This document shows, piece after piece, positions 57,431 through 64,000 of a DNA stretch of 64,000 bases (position 1 is the stretch's first letter; every line of letters starts with the position of its first letter). The notes beneath the pieces were generated by a model. It had not been told where the DNA came from. It ran no database searches and saw nothing but the letters and a program-made list of their open reading frames with translations. Source of the stretch: Streptomyces sp. NBC_00289 (GTDB lineage Bacteria; Actinomycetota; Actinomycetes; Streptomycetales; Streptomycetaceae); contig NZ_CP108046.1 in the NCBI RefSeq assembly GCF_041435115.1, positions 5,146,001-5,210,000 on the forward strand, read 5' to 3'. Position numbers and translations under genes: made by a program.

Positions 57431-58369
57431 TCAGCCGGCTGCCACCGTCAACGGTGCGAACCGTCGGCTCCAGTCCCCGGGCAGCTCCGTGATGCCGTAC
57501 GTCATGACCGCGTTGAAGGCGATGGACTCCAGACCACGCTGCTTGGCCCAGTCGAGCAGCTCTTCATGACGTACGTCGATATCGGTCCGCAGGGGGCGGT
57601 CGGTGCGGGCGGCGAGGGACGTGAGAAGCGCCTGCGCCGTCTCGGCGTCGTGGGCGATCAGCGGGCCCACGACATGGGTGTCCATGTTGGGCCAGGCAGC
57701 CGCGTATCCGATGATCCGCCCCTGTGCCTCGGCCACACGCAACTGGTCGGCAAAGGCGGGCAGACGGGTGACGATGTGTGTACGGTCGGCGCCGAACACC
57801 TCCTCGTCGAGCCGGAGGATCGAGGCGATGTCCTCGGCGGTGGCCGCACGCGTCACGACCTCGGGTTCCGGCCCACCGGGCCGAAAGCGGCCGTGCAGCA
57901 TCTCGGCCCGTCCGATGACCTTGAAACCGAGCTCCTCGTAGAGCGGGCGCCCGTACGGTGTCGCGTGCAGAGTCAGGGGTGTCGGGCCCAGCTCGGAGAC
58001 GACGTGACGCATCAGACGTCGGCCGACGCCCTGGCGAGCATGCCGTTCGGCGACCAGCACCATCCCGATGGCCCCGAGATCGGGGCGCTCCCGCGGCCCG
58101 TACTCCGTGACGACACAGGCGCTCACCAGGCCTCCGCCGGGGTCGTCGATGCCGTACCCCTTGCCGGCCGCGAGCAGGAGGCCCCACTTGTGCTCCTCGC
58201 GCGGCCACCCCCGGTCCTCGGACAAGTCGGCGCAGGCGGTGAGATCGCGAAGCGTCAGACGGCGGATGGGCAGAGCGGTGAGGGAGGGAGTCGGCACGCA
58301 GGTCAGGCTGTCGGACGGGCGCCCTCGGCGTCCACCTCTTTCCGACGGGACATACGAGCTTTTGGCCAT
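57431..58369 (-). CDS. Two-domain GNAT acetyltransferase
   Basis: About 312 residues from the ATG at 58369; a GTG at 58297 just before PTPSLTALPIRRLTLRD is an alternative that fits the family start better, and neither has a strong ribosome site. The first GNAT domain includes DLTACADLSEDRGWPREEHKWGLLLAAG and the acetyl-CoA motif VLVAERHARQGVGRRLMRHVV. The second, degenerate domain (about 175-310) resembles SCP2-less Eis-like tandem proteins (THIVTRLPAFADQLRVAEAQGRIIGYAAAWP). Acceptor unknown. It is divergent from the HAD gene. Confidence 0.85.
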   Translation of the reverse strand: MAKSSYVPSERGGRRGRPSDSLTCVPTPSLTALPIRRLTLRDLTACADLSEDRGWPREEHKWGLLLAAGKGYGIDDPGGGLVSACVVTEYGPRERPDLGAIGMVLVAERHARQGVGRRLMRHVVSELGPTPLTLHATPYGRPLYEELGFKVIGRAEMLHGRFRPGGPEPEVVTRAATAEDIASILRLDEEVFGADRTHIVTRLPAFADQLRVAEAQGRIIGYAAAWPNMDTHVVGPLIAHDAETAQALLTSLAARTDRPLRTDIDVRHEELLDWAKQRGLESIAFNAVMTYGITELPGDWSRRFAPLTVAAG

Positions 58370-58379
58370 GCGTGGCCAA
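58362..58379. promoter_or_regulatory. Inverted repeat over the GNAT start codon
   Basis: TTGGCCA-TGCG-TGGCCAA, 7-bp perfect arms, covering the ATG at 58369-58367. It could be a protein site or a leader hairpin that hides the start; it could also indicate that the real start is downstream at 58297. Confidence 0.35.
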
Positions 58380-58407
58380 CCCCACAGCACGCGGCCAGAC
58401 CTTGGGA

Positions 58408-58421
58408 GTTTCACGTGAAAC
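58408..58421. other. parS: parS site 11
   Basis: Exact GTTTCACGTGAAAC in the divergent gap between the GNAT and HAD genes. Confidence 0.95.
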
Positions 58422-58491
58422 ATCGGCGAACGGCAGGCATCCGGCAATCTTCCGGGGGAGTGAGCGGCAGGTCCCACTAGCCTCTGGAAGC

Positions 58492-59124
58492 ATGGCGAGA
58501 CTTCATCTCTTCGACCTCGACGGCACATTGCTGCACGGAACCAGCGCGCCCGTGGAAATCTCGCGGCAGCTCGGACTGGAGGCAGAGACGCAGGCCCTCG
58601 ACGAGGCTGTCCTGGCGGGGCTGATCACACCACCCCAGTACGCGACTCGGGTCCGTGAGCTCTGGACGGACCTCACGGAAGCCCATGTGACGGCGGCCTT
58701 CGAGAGTGCGCCCTGGTTGGCTCGTATTCGCGAGGTGTGGGCGGAGATCAGAGAGAGGGGCGACTACTGCGCGGTCGTGTCGCTCTCCCCGTCCTTCTTC
58801 GTGGAACGGCTGACCGGATGGGGTGCGCATGCCGCGTACGGATCACGGTTTCCCGCTGTTCCCTTCACCGAACCAGTGGACCCGTCCGGCGTCCTCAGCG
58901 CGGCGGCCAAGGTACTGATCGCCGACCGACTCTGTGCGGAGTTCGGCATACGGCGGGCCGACTGCGTTGCTTATGGCGACTCCTCGTCGGACAGGGAACT
59001 GTTCGGTGTGGTGCCGGTCTCCGTCGCGGTCAACGCGGACCGCCATCTGTCCGACGTCTCCACCCACTCCTACCGCGGCAAGGATCTGTGGGAAGCCTAT
59101 GAATTGGTGCGCCACGCACGGTAG
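58492..59124 (+). CDS. HAD-family phosphatase (SerB-like, HAD-IB)
   Basis: 210 residues from the ATG at 58492 (MARLHLFDLDGTLLHG). Motif I is FDLDGTL (nucleophile Asp8, general acid Asp10), motif II VVSLSPSFF, and motif IV YGDSSSDRELF. The helical cap lies between (EISRQLGLEAETQALDEAVLAGLITPPQYATRVRELW). It probably dephosphorylates a small phosphometabolite such as phosphoserine-like compounds; substrate not certain. The ATG is preceded only by GGAAGC, and a TAGCCT (58478-58483) might give a near-leaderless transcript. Confidence 0.9.
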   Translation: MARLHLFDLDGTLLHGTSAPVEISRQLGLEAETQALDEAVLAGLITPPQYATRVRELWTDLTEAHVTAAFESAPWLARIREVWAEIRERGDYCAVVSLSPSFFVERLTGWGAHAAYGSRFPAVPFTEPVDPSGVLSAAAKVLIADRLCAEFGIRRADCVAYGDSSSDRELFGVVPVSVAVNADRHLSDVSTHSYRGKDLWEAYELVRHAR

Positions 59125-59535
59125 TTGAGCTATTCGCTGGGTTCACCCCCTTCTTCATTCAGGGTGAAGGAGGGGGTGGTTGTGGGCGGAGCGGTGGCCG
59201 GTATGGTCGACTCCGGTTCGCGGCGGGCGAGGAGTGCACATCCCGTGCGAACCGTGAACGAAGCAGTGCAGCCTGACGGGACGGAGAGATCGAAGGCCTG
59301 CGTTTTCGGTTGAACGACTGGGCATCCGGACCGGGTGGGACGATGCGGTGAGAGGACTGGGGCCAATGTCACACTCTCGCCTTACTTGTCCGTACGAAGC
59401 GCCAACGCACGTTGAATGTGGCCGTATCGGCCGGCGGCACCGAACGGAAAGGCAAGCCGTCTGCGGGGGAAGCAGGCACTCTCCGAACGCGGAGGTGCGC
59501 AGACCGACCGAAAGATGTTCGAGGCGAGGCACATC
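59125..59535. other. Region upstream of the flavohemoglobin gene
   Basis: 411 bases. It begins with the HAD terminator (59144-59178). The rest should carry the flavohemoglobin promoter. I looked for an NsrR- or NO-responsive palindrome and found none convincing; the AT-richer stretch TGTCACACTC near 59367-59376 is unremarkable. Confidence 0.4.
59144..59178 (+). terminator. HAD gene terminator
   Basis: Stem CACCCCCTTCTTC / GAAGGAGGGGGTG (one G-U pair) with a 9-nt loop, 20 bases past the stop. Confidence 0.65.
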
Positions 59536-61185
59536 ATGGACGCTCCGACCACCACGTCGGCCGACAACGGCACTTCAGGCGGTGCGGGCGGCTGGTTCAC
59601 CCCACGCGTGCAGCCGGAGACGACGCACAGCAGCGGACAGGAGACCAACGAGGGCAGTCGTCTGGCGGCGCTGCGCCCCGTGGGCAGGACCGCGGCCGCC
59701 ACTGGGACGAGTCCGGAGGGTGGAGGCGCTGCGCAGGCCTCCACCGCGGCCCGCGGAACCCCGCCCGCCCCCGCGTTCGACGATCGTCGAACGGACGCTG
59801 CCGTCACCGATCCCCACACCGTCCCCGCATTCACCGATCCCCGCACCGCGCTCGCACTCGGCCACCCCCAGGCCGCCCCGGCCGGCGCCGAGCCGGCCGC
59901 GCTACAGACGCCCCGGGCGTCGCCCCCCGCATCTGTGTCCACACCTGTCGAAGCACCGCTCACCCCCCACCGACTGCCTGCCCAACGGTCCGCCCCACCG
60001 ATCCCGCCCGAGCCGAAGGTGCCCGCCCGCATCACCCGGGAACTTCCGGCCGAGCCCTCCCAGGACAGCGCCTCGCCGGATGCTGTCCTCATTCGCCGGA
60101 CCATGGCCGAGGTCGCCCCCGTGGCCGACAAGGTCACCTCGTACTTCTACGCGTTGCTCTTCGTGCGCCACCCCGATCTGCGTTCGCTCTTTCCCGCCGC
60201 GATGGACACCCAACGGGACCGGCTTCTCAAGGCGCTGCTCACCGCGGCCGAGCACATCGACAACACCGAGGTGCTCGTCGCCTATCTGCAGAACCTGGGC
60301 CGGGGCCACCGCAAGTACGGCACCCGGGCCGAGCACTACCCGGCCGTCGGGGAGTGCCTGATCGGTGCGCTGAACAAGTACGCCTCGAGCGTCTGGAGCG
60401 CGGAGACGGAGGCGGCCTGGGTCCGGACGTACACGACGATCTCGCAGGTGATGATCGACGCCGCGGCCGTCAACGAACGCACCGCCCCGGCCTGGTGGTA
60501 CGCGGAGGTCGTGGCGCACGAGCTGCGGACGCCGGACGTCGCGGTCGTCACCGTCCGCCCCGACCAGCCCTACCCCTTCCTCGCCGGTCAGTACGCGAGC
60601 GTGGAAACCCCCTGGTGGCCACGGATCTGGCGGCACTATTCCTTCGCCTCAGCGCCCCGCTCCGACGGTCTGCTGTCGTTCCACGTGAAGGCCGTCCCCG
60701 CGGGCTGGGTCTCCAACGCTCTGGTGCACCGCGCCCGGCTCGGCGACACCATCAGGCTGGGCCCGCCGAGCGGTTCCATGACCGTCGACCACACCACCGA
60801 CAACGGGCTGCTCTGCCTGGGCGGCGGCACCGGCATAGCCCCGATCAAGGCGCTGGTCGAGGATGTCGCCGAGCACGGTGAGCGGCGGCCGGTCGAGGTG
60901 TTCTACGGCGCCCGTTCCGACCACGACCTGTACGACATGGACACCCTGCTCAGGCTCCAGCAGTCCCACCCCTGGCTATCGGTCCGCGCTGTCGTCGACC
61001 GGCAGGCGCAACTCCAGCTCCCGGACGCGATACGGGCGTACGGGCCGTGGCACGACTACGACGCCTATGTCTCGGGTCCGCCCGGAATGATCCGCAGCGG
61101 AGTGGATGCCCTGCGGGACATCGGCATCCCGGCACAACGCATACGGCACGACTCGGTGGAGGAGCTCGTCGCCGTCGGATCTTGA
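59536..61185 (+). CDS. Flavohemoglobin-type globin-reductase with long disordered N-terminus
   Basis: 549 residues from the ATG at 59536 (MDAPTTTSADNGTSGG), with GAGGCGAGGCAC upstream; the ATG at 59515 is an alternative. Residues 1-181 are Pro/Ala/Thr-rich with no fold. The globin domain spans about 182-312: YFYALLF (B10 Tyr region), LRSLFP (CD1 Phe) and HYPAVGE with proximal His267. The FAD/NAD(P) reductase follows: RHYSFAS (FAD, residues 366-372), GGGTGIAPIKAL and SGPPGM. Typical flavohemoglobins of about 400 residues detoxify nitric oxide to nitrate. The extension is unusual for that family and may be a docking or localisation segment. It faces the Nudix gene. Confidence 0.88.
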   Translation: MDAPTTTSADNGTSGGAGGWFTPRVQPETTHSSGQETNEGSRLAALRPVGRTAAATGTSPEGGGAAQASTAARGTPPAPAFDDRRTDAAVTDPHTVPAFTDPRTALALGHPQAAPAGAEPAALQTPRASPPASVSTPVEAPLTPHRLPAQRSAPPIPPEPKVPARITRELPAEPSQDSASPDAVLIRRTMAEVAPVADKVTSYFYALLFVRHPDLRSLFPAAMDTQRDRLLKALLTAAEHIDNTEVLVAYLQNLGRGHRKYGTRAEHYPAVGECLIGALNKYASSVWSAETEAAWVRTYTTISQVMIDAAAVNERTAPAWWYAEVVAHELRTPDVAVVTVRPDQPYPFLAGQYASVETPWWPRIWRHYSFASAPRSDGLLSFHVKAVPAGWVSNALVHRARLGDTIRLGPPSGSMTVDHTTDNGLLCLGGGTGIAPIKALVEDVAEHGERRPVEVFYGARSDHDLYDMDTLLRLQQSHPWLSVRAVVDRQAQLQLPDAIRAYGPWHDYDAYVSGPPGMIRSGVDALRDIGIPAQRIRHDSVEELVAVGS

Positions 61186-61215
61186 CCCGCGCCCGCGCCC
61201 GCGCCCGCGCCGGCG
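61183..61215. repeat. Short GC hexanucleotide tandem repeat
   Basis: About four to five copies of CCCGCG in the 30-base gap between the stops of the flavohemoglobin and Nudix genes. It is prone to slippage but lies outside both coding regions. Confidence 0.6.
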
Positions 61216-61698
61216 TCAGCCCAGGTCCGGGGCCTGCATGGCGCGTACACCCTCGATGTTCCCGTCCAGGTAGTGCCGTAGGGACAGCGGCACGAGGTGG
61301 ACGGAGGCGATCCCGACCCGGGTGAACGGCACCCGCACGATCTCGTACTCGCCGATGGGTTCGTCCATCTCGGGGCCGTGGCGTAGCGCCGTGTTCATGG
61401 ATTCGAGGTTGCAGACGAAGAAGTGCTGCACCTTCACGCCGGTCGCGCCACCGTCCGCGCCGATGTGCTCGACGGTGTCGACGAAGCACGGCACGACGTT
61501 TGTGATCTTGGCGCCGAGTTCCTCGTAGACCTCGCGATGCAGTGCATGCACGACCGTCGGGTCCTCCGGCTCGACCCCGCCACCAGGCGTGACCCAGTAG
61601 GGATCCACGCCGGGCTTGGTGCGTTTGATCAGGATCAGGTCGTCGCCATCCAGCAGAACGGCACGGGCGGTGCGCTTGACCACGGGTCGGACGGTCAT
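61216..61698 (-). CDS. Nudix hydrolase
   Basis: 160 residues from the ATG at 61698 (MTVRPVVKRTARAVLLDGDDLILIKRT). The Nudix box is GGGVEPEDPTVVHALHREVYEELGA, close to the consensus GX5EX7REUXEEXGU but with the first Glu replaced and one or two extra residues. It hydrolyses a nucleoside diphosphate linked to another moiety; substrate unknown. The sequence before the ATG (ATTCCTCCC) has no purine-rich ribosome site, so translation may be leaderless or start elsewhere. A degenerate parS lies 22 bases upstream. Confidence 0.85.
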   Translation of the reverse strand: MTVRPVVKRTARAVLLDGDDLILIKRTKPGVDPYWVTPGGGVEPEDPTVVHALHREVYEELGAKITNVVPCFVDTVEHIGADGGATGVKVQHFFVCNLESMNTALRHGPEMDEPIGEYEIVRVPFTRVGIASVHLVPLSLRHYLDGNIEGVRAMQAPDLG

Positions 61699-61719
61699 GG
61701 GAGGAATGTGGCCCGGCTG

Positions 61720-61733
61720 GTTCCACGTGAAAC
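61720..61733. other. Degenerate parS-like site (site 12)
   Basis: GTTCCACGTGAAAC, one mismatch from parS, between the Nudix and LysR genes. Single-mismatch sites can bind ParB weakly; binding here is untested. Confidence 0.5.
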
Positions 61734-61808
61734 ATCGCGAAAGGTCACCGACCGAGCTCAGGGCGTGATCTCTCGTGGCCCAGCCCCTCGATACCGGGGA
61801 AACGCGGC

Positions 61809-62714
61809 TCAGCACCAGTCGGCGGCCGTACGCAGCAGCCACTCATGGGCCCGCGCGATGTGCGGCATGGCCAGCGTGCCGGTACGGACGACCAGGAAGT
61901 ACGTCCGTAAGGGTGGCACTGCCGGATCATGCAGAGCCAGGACGTCACCACGCTCCAGGGCCGCCGCGCACAGATAGCGGGGCAGCACCGCGAGGCCCGC
62001 GCCGGCTACCGCACAGGCGAGGACCGCCCGCAGGTCGGGAACGATGACGGTGCCCGGGGCGGCTGGGCGGGAGTCGAAGACGGAGGCCCAGTAGCGGGAG
62101 ACGAAGGGGAGGGACTCGTGCACCTCGATCAACGGTGCCCGTTCCAGTGCGACCGCTCCGTCACGGCGAGGTTCCTCCAGACCGATCTCCCCGGCCCAGC
62201 GCGGGGAGGCCACCAGGATGTGCTCCTCGTCGCAGAGCGGAGTCGCCGTGAGCAGCGGTCCGCGCGGACGGGCCGTACAGATGGCCAGATCATGATGTCC
62301 GGCGGCCAGCCCCTCCAGGGTTTCCTCGGCATTCCCGAAGGAGGTGCGGAGGGCGAACCCCTGACCGTCCTCGCCGGTCAGTTCCGTCAGGGCGGGCAGT
62401 GCCCGCTCGGCGGTGAATTCGGGGGGACCGGCGAGGTGCAGGCTCCGTACGGAGGAGTCGTCGTCGAGCCCGGTCTCGGTGATTTCCACCAGGGCGTCGA
62501 GATGCGGCGCGGCCTTGTGCGCGAGCTCGTCTCCGATGCTCGTCGGTGTCACACCGCGGGCCTGGCGCAGGAACAACGGGCGGCCCAACTGCCGCTCCAG
62601 GGTGCGTATCTGCGAGGTGACGGCGGGCTGGGAGAGGCCGAGCAGAGCGGCGGCACGAGTGAAGGAGCCGGCCCGGTGCACGGTCACGAACGTGCGCAGT
62701 AAGGCCAGATCCAT
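61809..62714 (-). CDS. LysR-type transcriptional regulator
   Basis: 301 residues, ATG start with GGAAGGGGAGGG upstream. N-terminal helix-turn-helix: MDLALLRTFVTVHRAGSFTRAAALLGLSQPAVTSQIRTLERQLG; effector-binding domain from about residue 85 (SLHLAGPPEFTAERALPALTEL... GLAVLPRYLC). The likely target is its own promoter or a nearby gene; no divergent partner exists, as both neighbours are read in the same direction. Effector unknown. Confidence 0.92.
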   Translation of the reverse strand: MDLALLRTFVTVHRAGSFTRAAALLGLSQPAVTSQIRTLERQLGRPLFLRQARGVTPTSIGDELAHKAAPHLDALVEITETGLDDDSSVRSLHLAGPPEFTAERALPALTELTGEDGQGFALRTSFGNAEETLEGLAAGHHDLAICTARPRGPLLTATPLCDEEHILVASPRWAGEIGLEEPRRDGAVALERAPLIEVHESLPFVSRYWASVFDSRPAAPGTVIVPDLRAVLACAVAGAGLAVLPRYLCAAALERGDVLALHDPAVPPLRTYFLVVRTGTLAMPHIARAHEWLLRTAADWC

Positions 62715-62933
62715 AGACGCCCTCCCCTTCCTGCCCTTTTTCCCGGCCCCCCGGCCGCGCCCAACTATAAATAAGTCGATAGGTCTCTGTCGCTACTGTG
62801 ATTGGACACTGACACAGAGTCAACTAGCCTTGGGCGCGCGGTTCTTCGCGCGCAGAACCGGGACGGTCCGAGCCACGAGGGGGGAGGCTCGGACCGTCCG
62901 TCCATACGCGGCCGGGCACCGACAACCCGCCGG
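62715..62933. promoter_or_regulatory. LysR promoter region and terminator of the sulfur-amino-acid gene
   Basis: 219 bases. The strand near 62760-62785 is A+T-rich for this genome and includes TATAGT on the minus strand (ACTATA at 62763-62768), a plausible -10 for lysR. The right part holds the hairpin at 62861-62899. No gene seen. Confidence 0.5.
62861..62899 (-). terminator. Terminator of the cystathionine gamma-lyase-like gene
   Basis: Perfect 14-bp stem (GGACGGTCCGAGCC / GGCTCGGACCGTCC) with an 11-nt loop, 35 bases past the gene's stop. Confidence 0.75.
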
Positions 62934-64000
62934 TCAGTGCGCCGATTCGGCCAGCGCACGCAGCACGTCCGCCACCAGGTCCTGCGGATCCTCGGCTCCG
63001 ACCGAGAGACGAATGAACCCCTCCGGCACCGCGTCCCCGCCCCAGCGGCCGCGCCGTTCGGCAGTGGACCGCACCCCGCCGAAGCTGGTCGCGTCGTCCA
63101 CGAGCCGCAGCGCGTCGAGGAATCGGTCGGCATGCGCGCGCGTGGGCAGGGTGAAGGAAACCACGCACCCATAGCGGTGCATCTGCTGTGAGGCGATCTT
63201 GTACGAGGGATCGTCGGGCAGCCCCGGATACCGGAGCCCGGTCACCTCAGGCCGTCCCCGCAGCGCCTCGGCCAGGACGAGCGCGCTCGCGTTCTGCCGT
63301 TCGACCCGCAACTGGAGCGTGGCGATCGAGCGGTGGGCCAGCCAGGCCTCCATGGGCCCCGGGATCGCACCGACGATCTTCCGCCAGCGGCGCACGCCGG
63401 CCATGGTCTCGGCGTCGCGGCCGGTGACGTACCCGAGCAGGACGTCACCGTGCCCGGTGAGTTGCTTGGTGCCGCTCGCGACCGAGAAGTCGGCGCCGAG
63501 CTCCAGCGGGCGCTGCCCGAGCGGCGTCGCCAGCGTGTTGTCGACGGCCACCAGGGCGCCGCGCGTGTGTGCCGCCTCGACGAGTCTGCGGATGTCGCAC
63601 ACGTCCAGACCGGGGTTCGACGGGCTCTCGATCCACAGCAGCTTCGCGCCGTCGAGGACGTCGAGCTGCGCGTCGCCGCCGGTGGGAGCGGTGCGGACCT
63701 CGATGCCGTACGCCTCCAGTTGGGCGCGGACCAGGGGCAGCACCTGGTAGCCGTCGTTCGGCAGGACGACGCTGTCCCCGGCGCGCAGCTGGGAGAAGAG
63801 CACCGAGGAGATGGCGGCCATGCCGGAGGCGAACACGAGCGTCTGGACGCCGTCCTGCCCGGGCGCCTCCAGCTCGCCGATGGCCCGCTCCAGCAGGGTC
63901 CAGGTGGGGTTCTCGTCGCGGCCGTAGGTGTACGGGCCGGTGGGATCGCCCGGCAGGTGGAAGTGGGCGGCGAAGACCGGCCCGGGCAGTGTCGGCTCGT
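62934..64000 (-). CDS. Cystathionine gamma-lyase/synthase family enzyme, 5' end outside the window
   Basis: The frame runs off the right edge, so at least 355 C-terminal residues are present and the start is missing. The PLP-dependent Cys/Met-metabolism fold shows GPYTYGRDENPTWTLLERAIGELE, VFASGMAAISSVLF, LLWIESPSNPGLDVCDIRRLVE, VAVDNTLATPLGQRPLELGADFSVASGTKQLTGHGD (Lys in TKQLTGH binds PLP) and GFIRLSVGAEDPQDLVAD. Family members split or form cystathionine or related gamma-substituted amino acids; which reaction this one performs cannot be told from sequence. LysR lies just downstream in the same direction. Confidence 0.93.
   Translation of the reverse strand, partial: EPTLPGPVFAAHFHLPGDPTGPYTYGRDENPTWTLLERAIGELEAPGQDGVQTLVFASGMAAISSVLFSQLRAGDSVVLPNDGYQVLPLVRAQLEAYGIEVRTAPTGGDAQLDVLDGAKLLWIESPSNPGLDVCDIRRLVEAAHTRGALVAVDNTLATPLGQRPLELGADFSVASGTKQLTGHGDVLLGYVTGRDAETMAGVRRWRKIVGAIPGPMEAWLAHRSIATLQLRVERQNASALVLAEALRGRPEVTGLRYPGLPDDPSYKIASQQMHRYGCVVSFTLPTRAHADRFLDALRLVDDATSFGGVRSTAERRGRWGGDAVPEGFIRLSVGAEDPQDLVADVLRALAESAH

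Noticed and set aside
60676..60689. GTTCCACGTGAAGG as a parS site
   Set aside because: Two mismatches from parS, breaks the palindrome and lies in conserved flavohemoglobin coding sequence (FHVKA).

Overview
The window is a 64 kb, very G+C-rich stretch of an actinomycete chromosome, almost certainly Streptomyces. It holds the replication-origin core in the conserved actinobacterial order: gyrA, gyrB, DUF721, recF, gnd, dnaN, oriC, dnaA, rpmH, rnpA, yidD, yidC, jag, rsmG, parA, parB. The oriC, between dnaN and dnaA, has many DnaA boxes of the Streptomyces TTGTCCACA type in two clusters. Centromere sites with the Streptomyces parS sequence GTTTCACGTGAAAC recur along the right side.

Layout. Positions 1-5,060 are accessory-like: a low-complexity membrane protein, a secreted surface protein, a DLW-39-type small protein, a small exported protein, a mycothiol-dependent isomerase-like gene and tRNA-Ile. 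A 42-bp copy of the tRNA 3' end and the tail of a tyrosine integrase show that this is the scar of an integrated element. Positions 5,180-17,770 carry the leftward replication genes and oriC. Positions 18,140-24,200 carry the rightward rpmH-to-parB block. Positions 24,500-36,700 match the block found near oriC in mycobacteria: thioredoxin and its reductase, an anti-sigma/ECF-sigma pair, a pseudokinase, the lipid II flippase MurJ, a large DUF6049 surface protein, and divergently the CCA-adding enzyme. Positions 36,800-48,140 carry envelope and metabolic genes: LppU-like protein, MFS transporter, inositol-phosphate synthase with its PadR neighbour, class A PBP, GT87 glycosyltransferase, an alanine-racemase-like protein and FemX. 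Positions 48,400-53,540 hold rpsF-ssb-rpsR-rplI, a MATE exporter and dnaB. From 53,600 to the right edge are a serine beta-lactamase-like enzyme, GNAT acetyltransferases, a MarR/MFS pair, a HAD phosphatase, a flavohemoglobin with a long N-terminal extension, a Nudix hydrolase, a LysR regulator and a truncated cystathionine gamma-lyase/synthase family enzyme.

How the parts fit. DnaA binds oriC and probably its own promoter; ParB loads on the parS sites and, with ParA, organises and segregates the origin region. MurJ, the pseudokinase, the PBP, FemX and the GT87 enzyme form a cell-wall set. The sigma/anti-sigma and thioredoxin genes lie beside it.

I saw no CRISPR array, defence island, phage or secondary-metabolite cluster. 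The points most worth a second look are the tRNA-Ile element scar, the one-sided parS array and its overlap with terminator palindromes, a DnaA-box cluster upstream of dnaB, the alanine-racemase-like protein that appears to lack the catalytic tyrosine, the pseudokinase beside murJ, and the extended flavohemoglobin.
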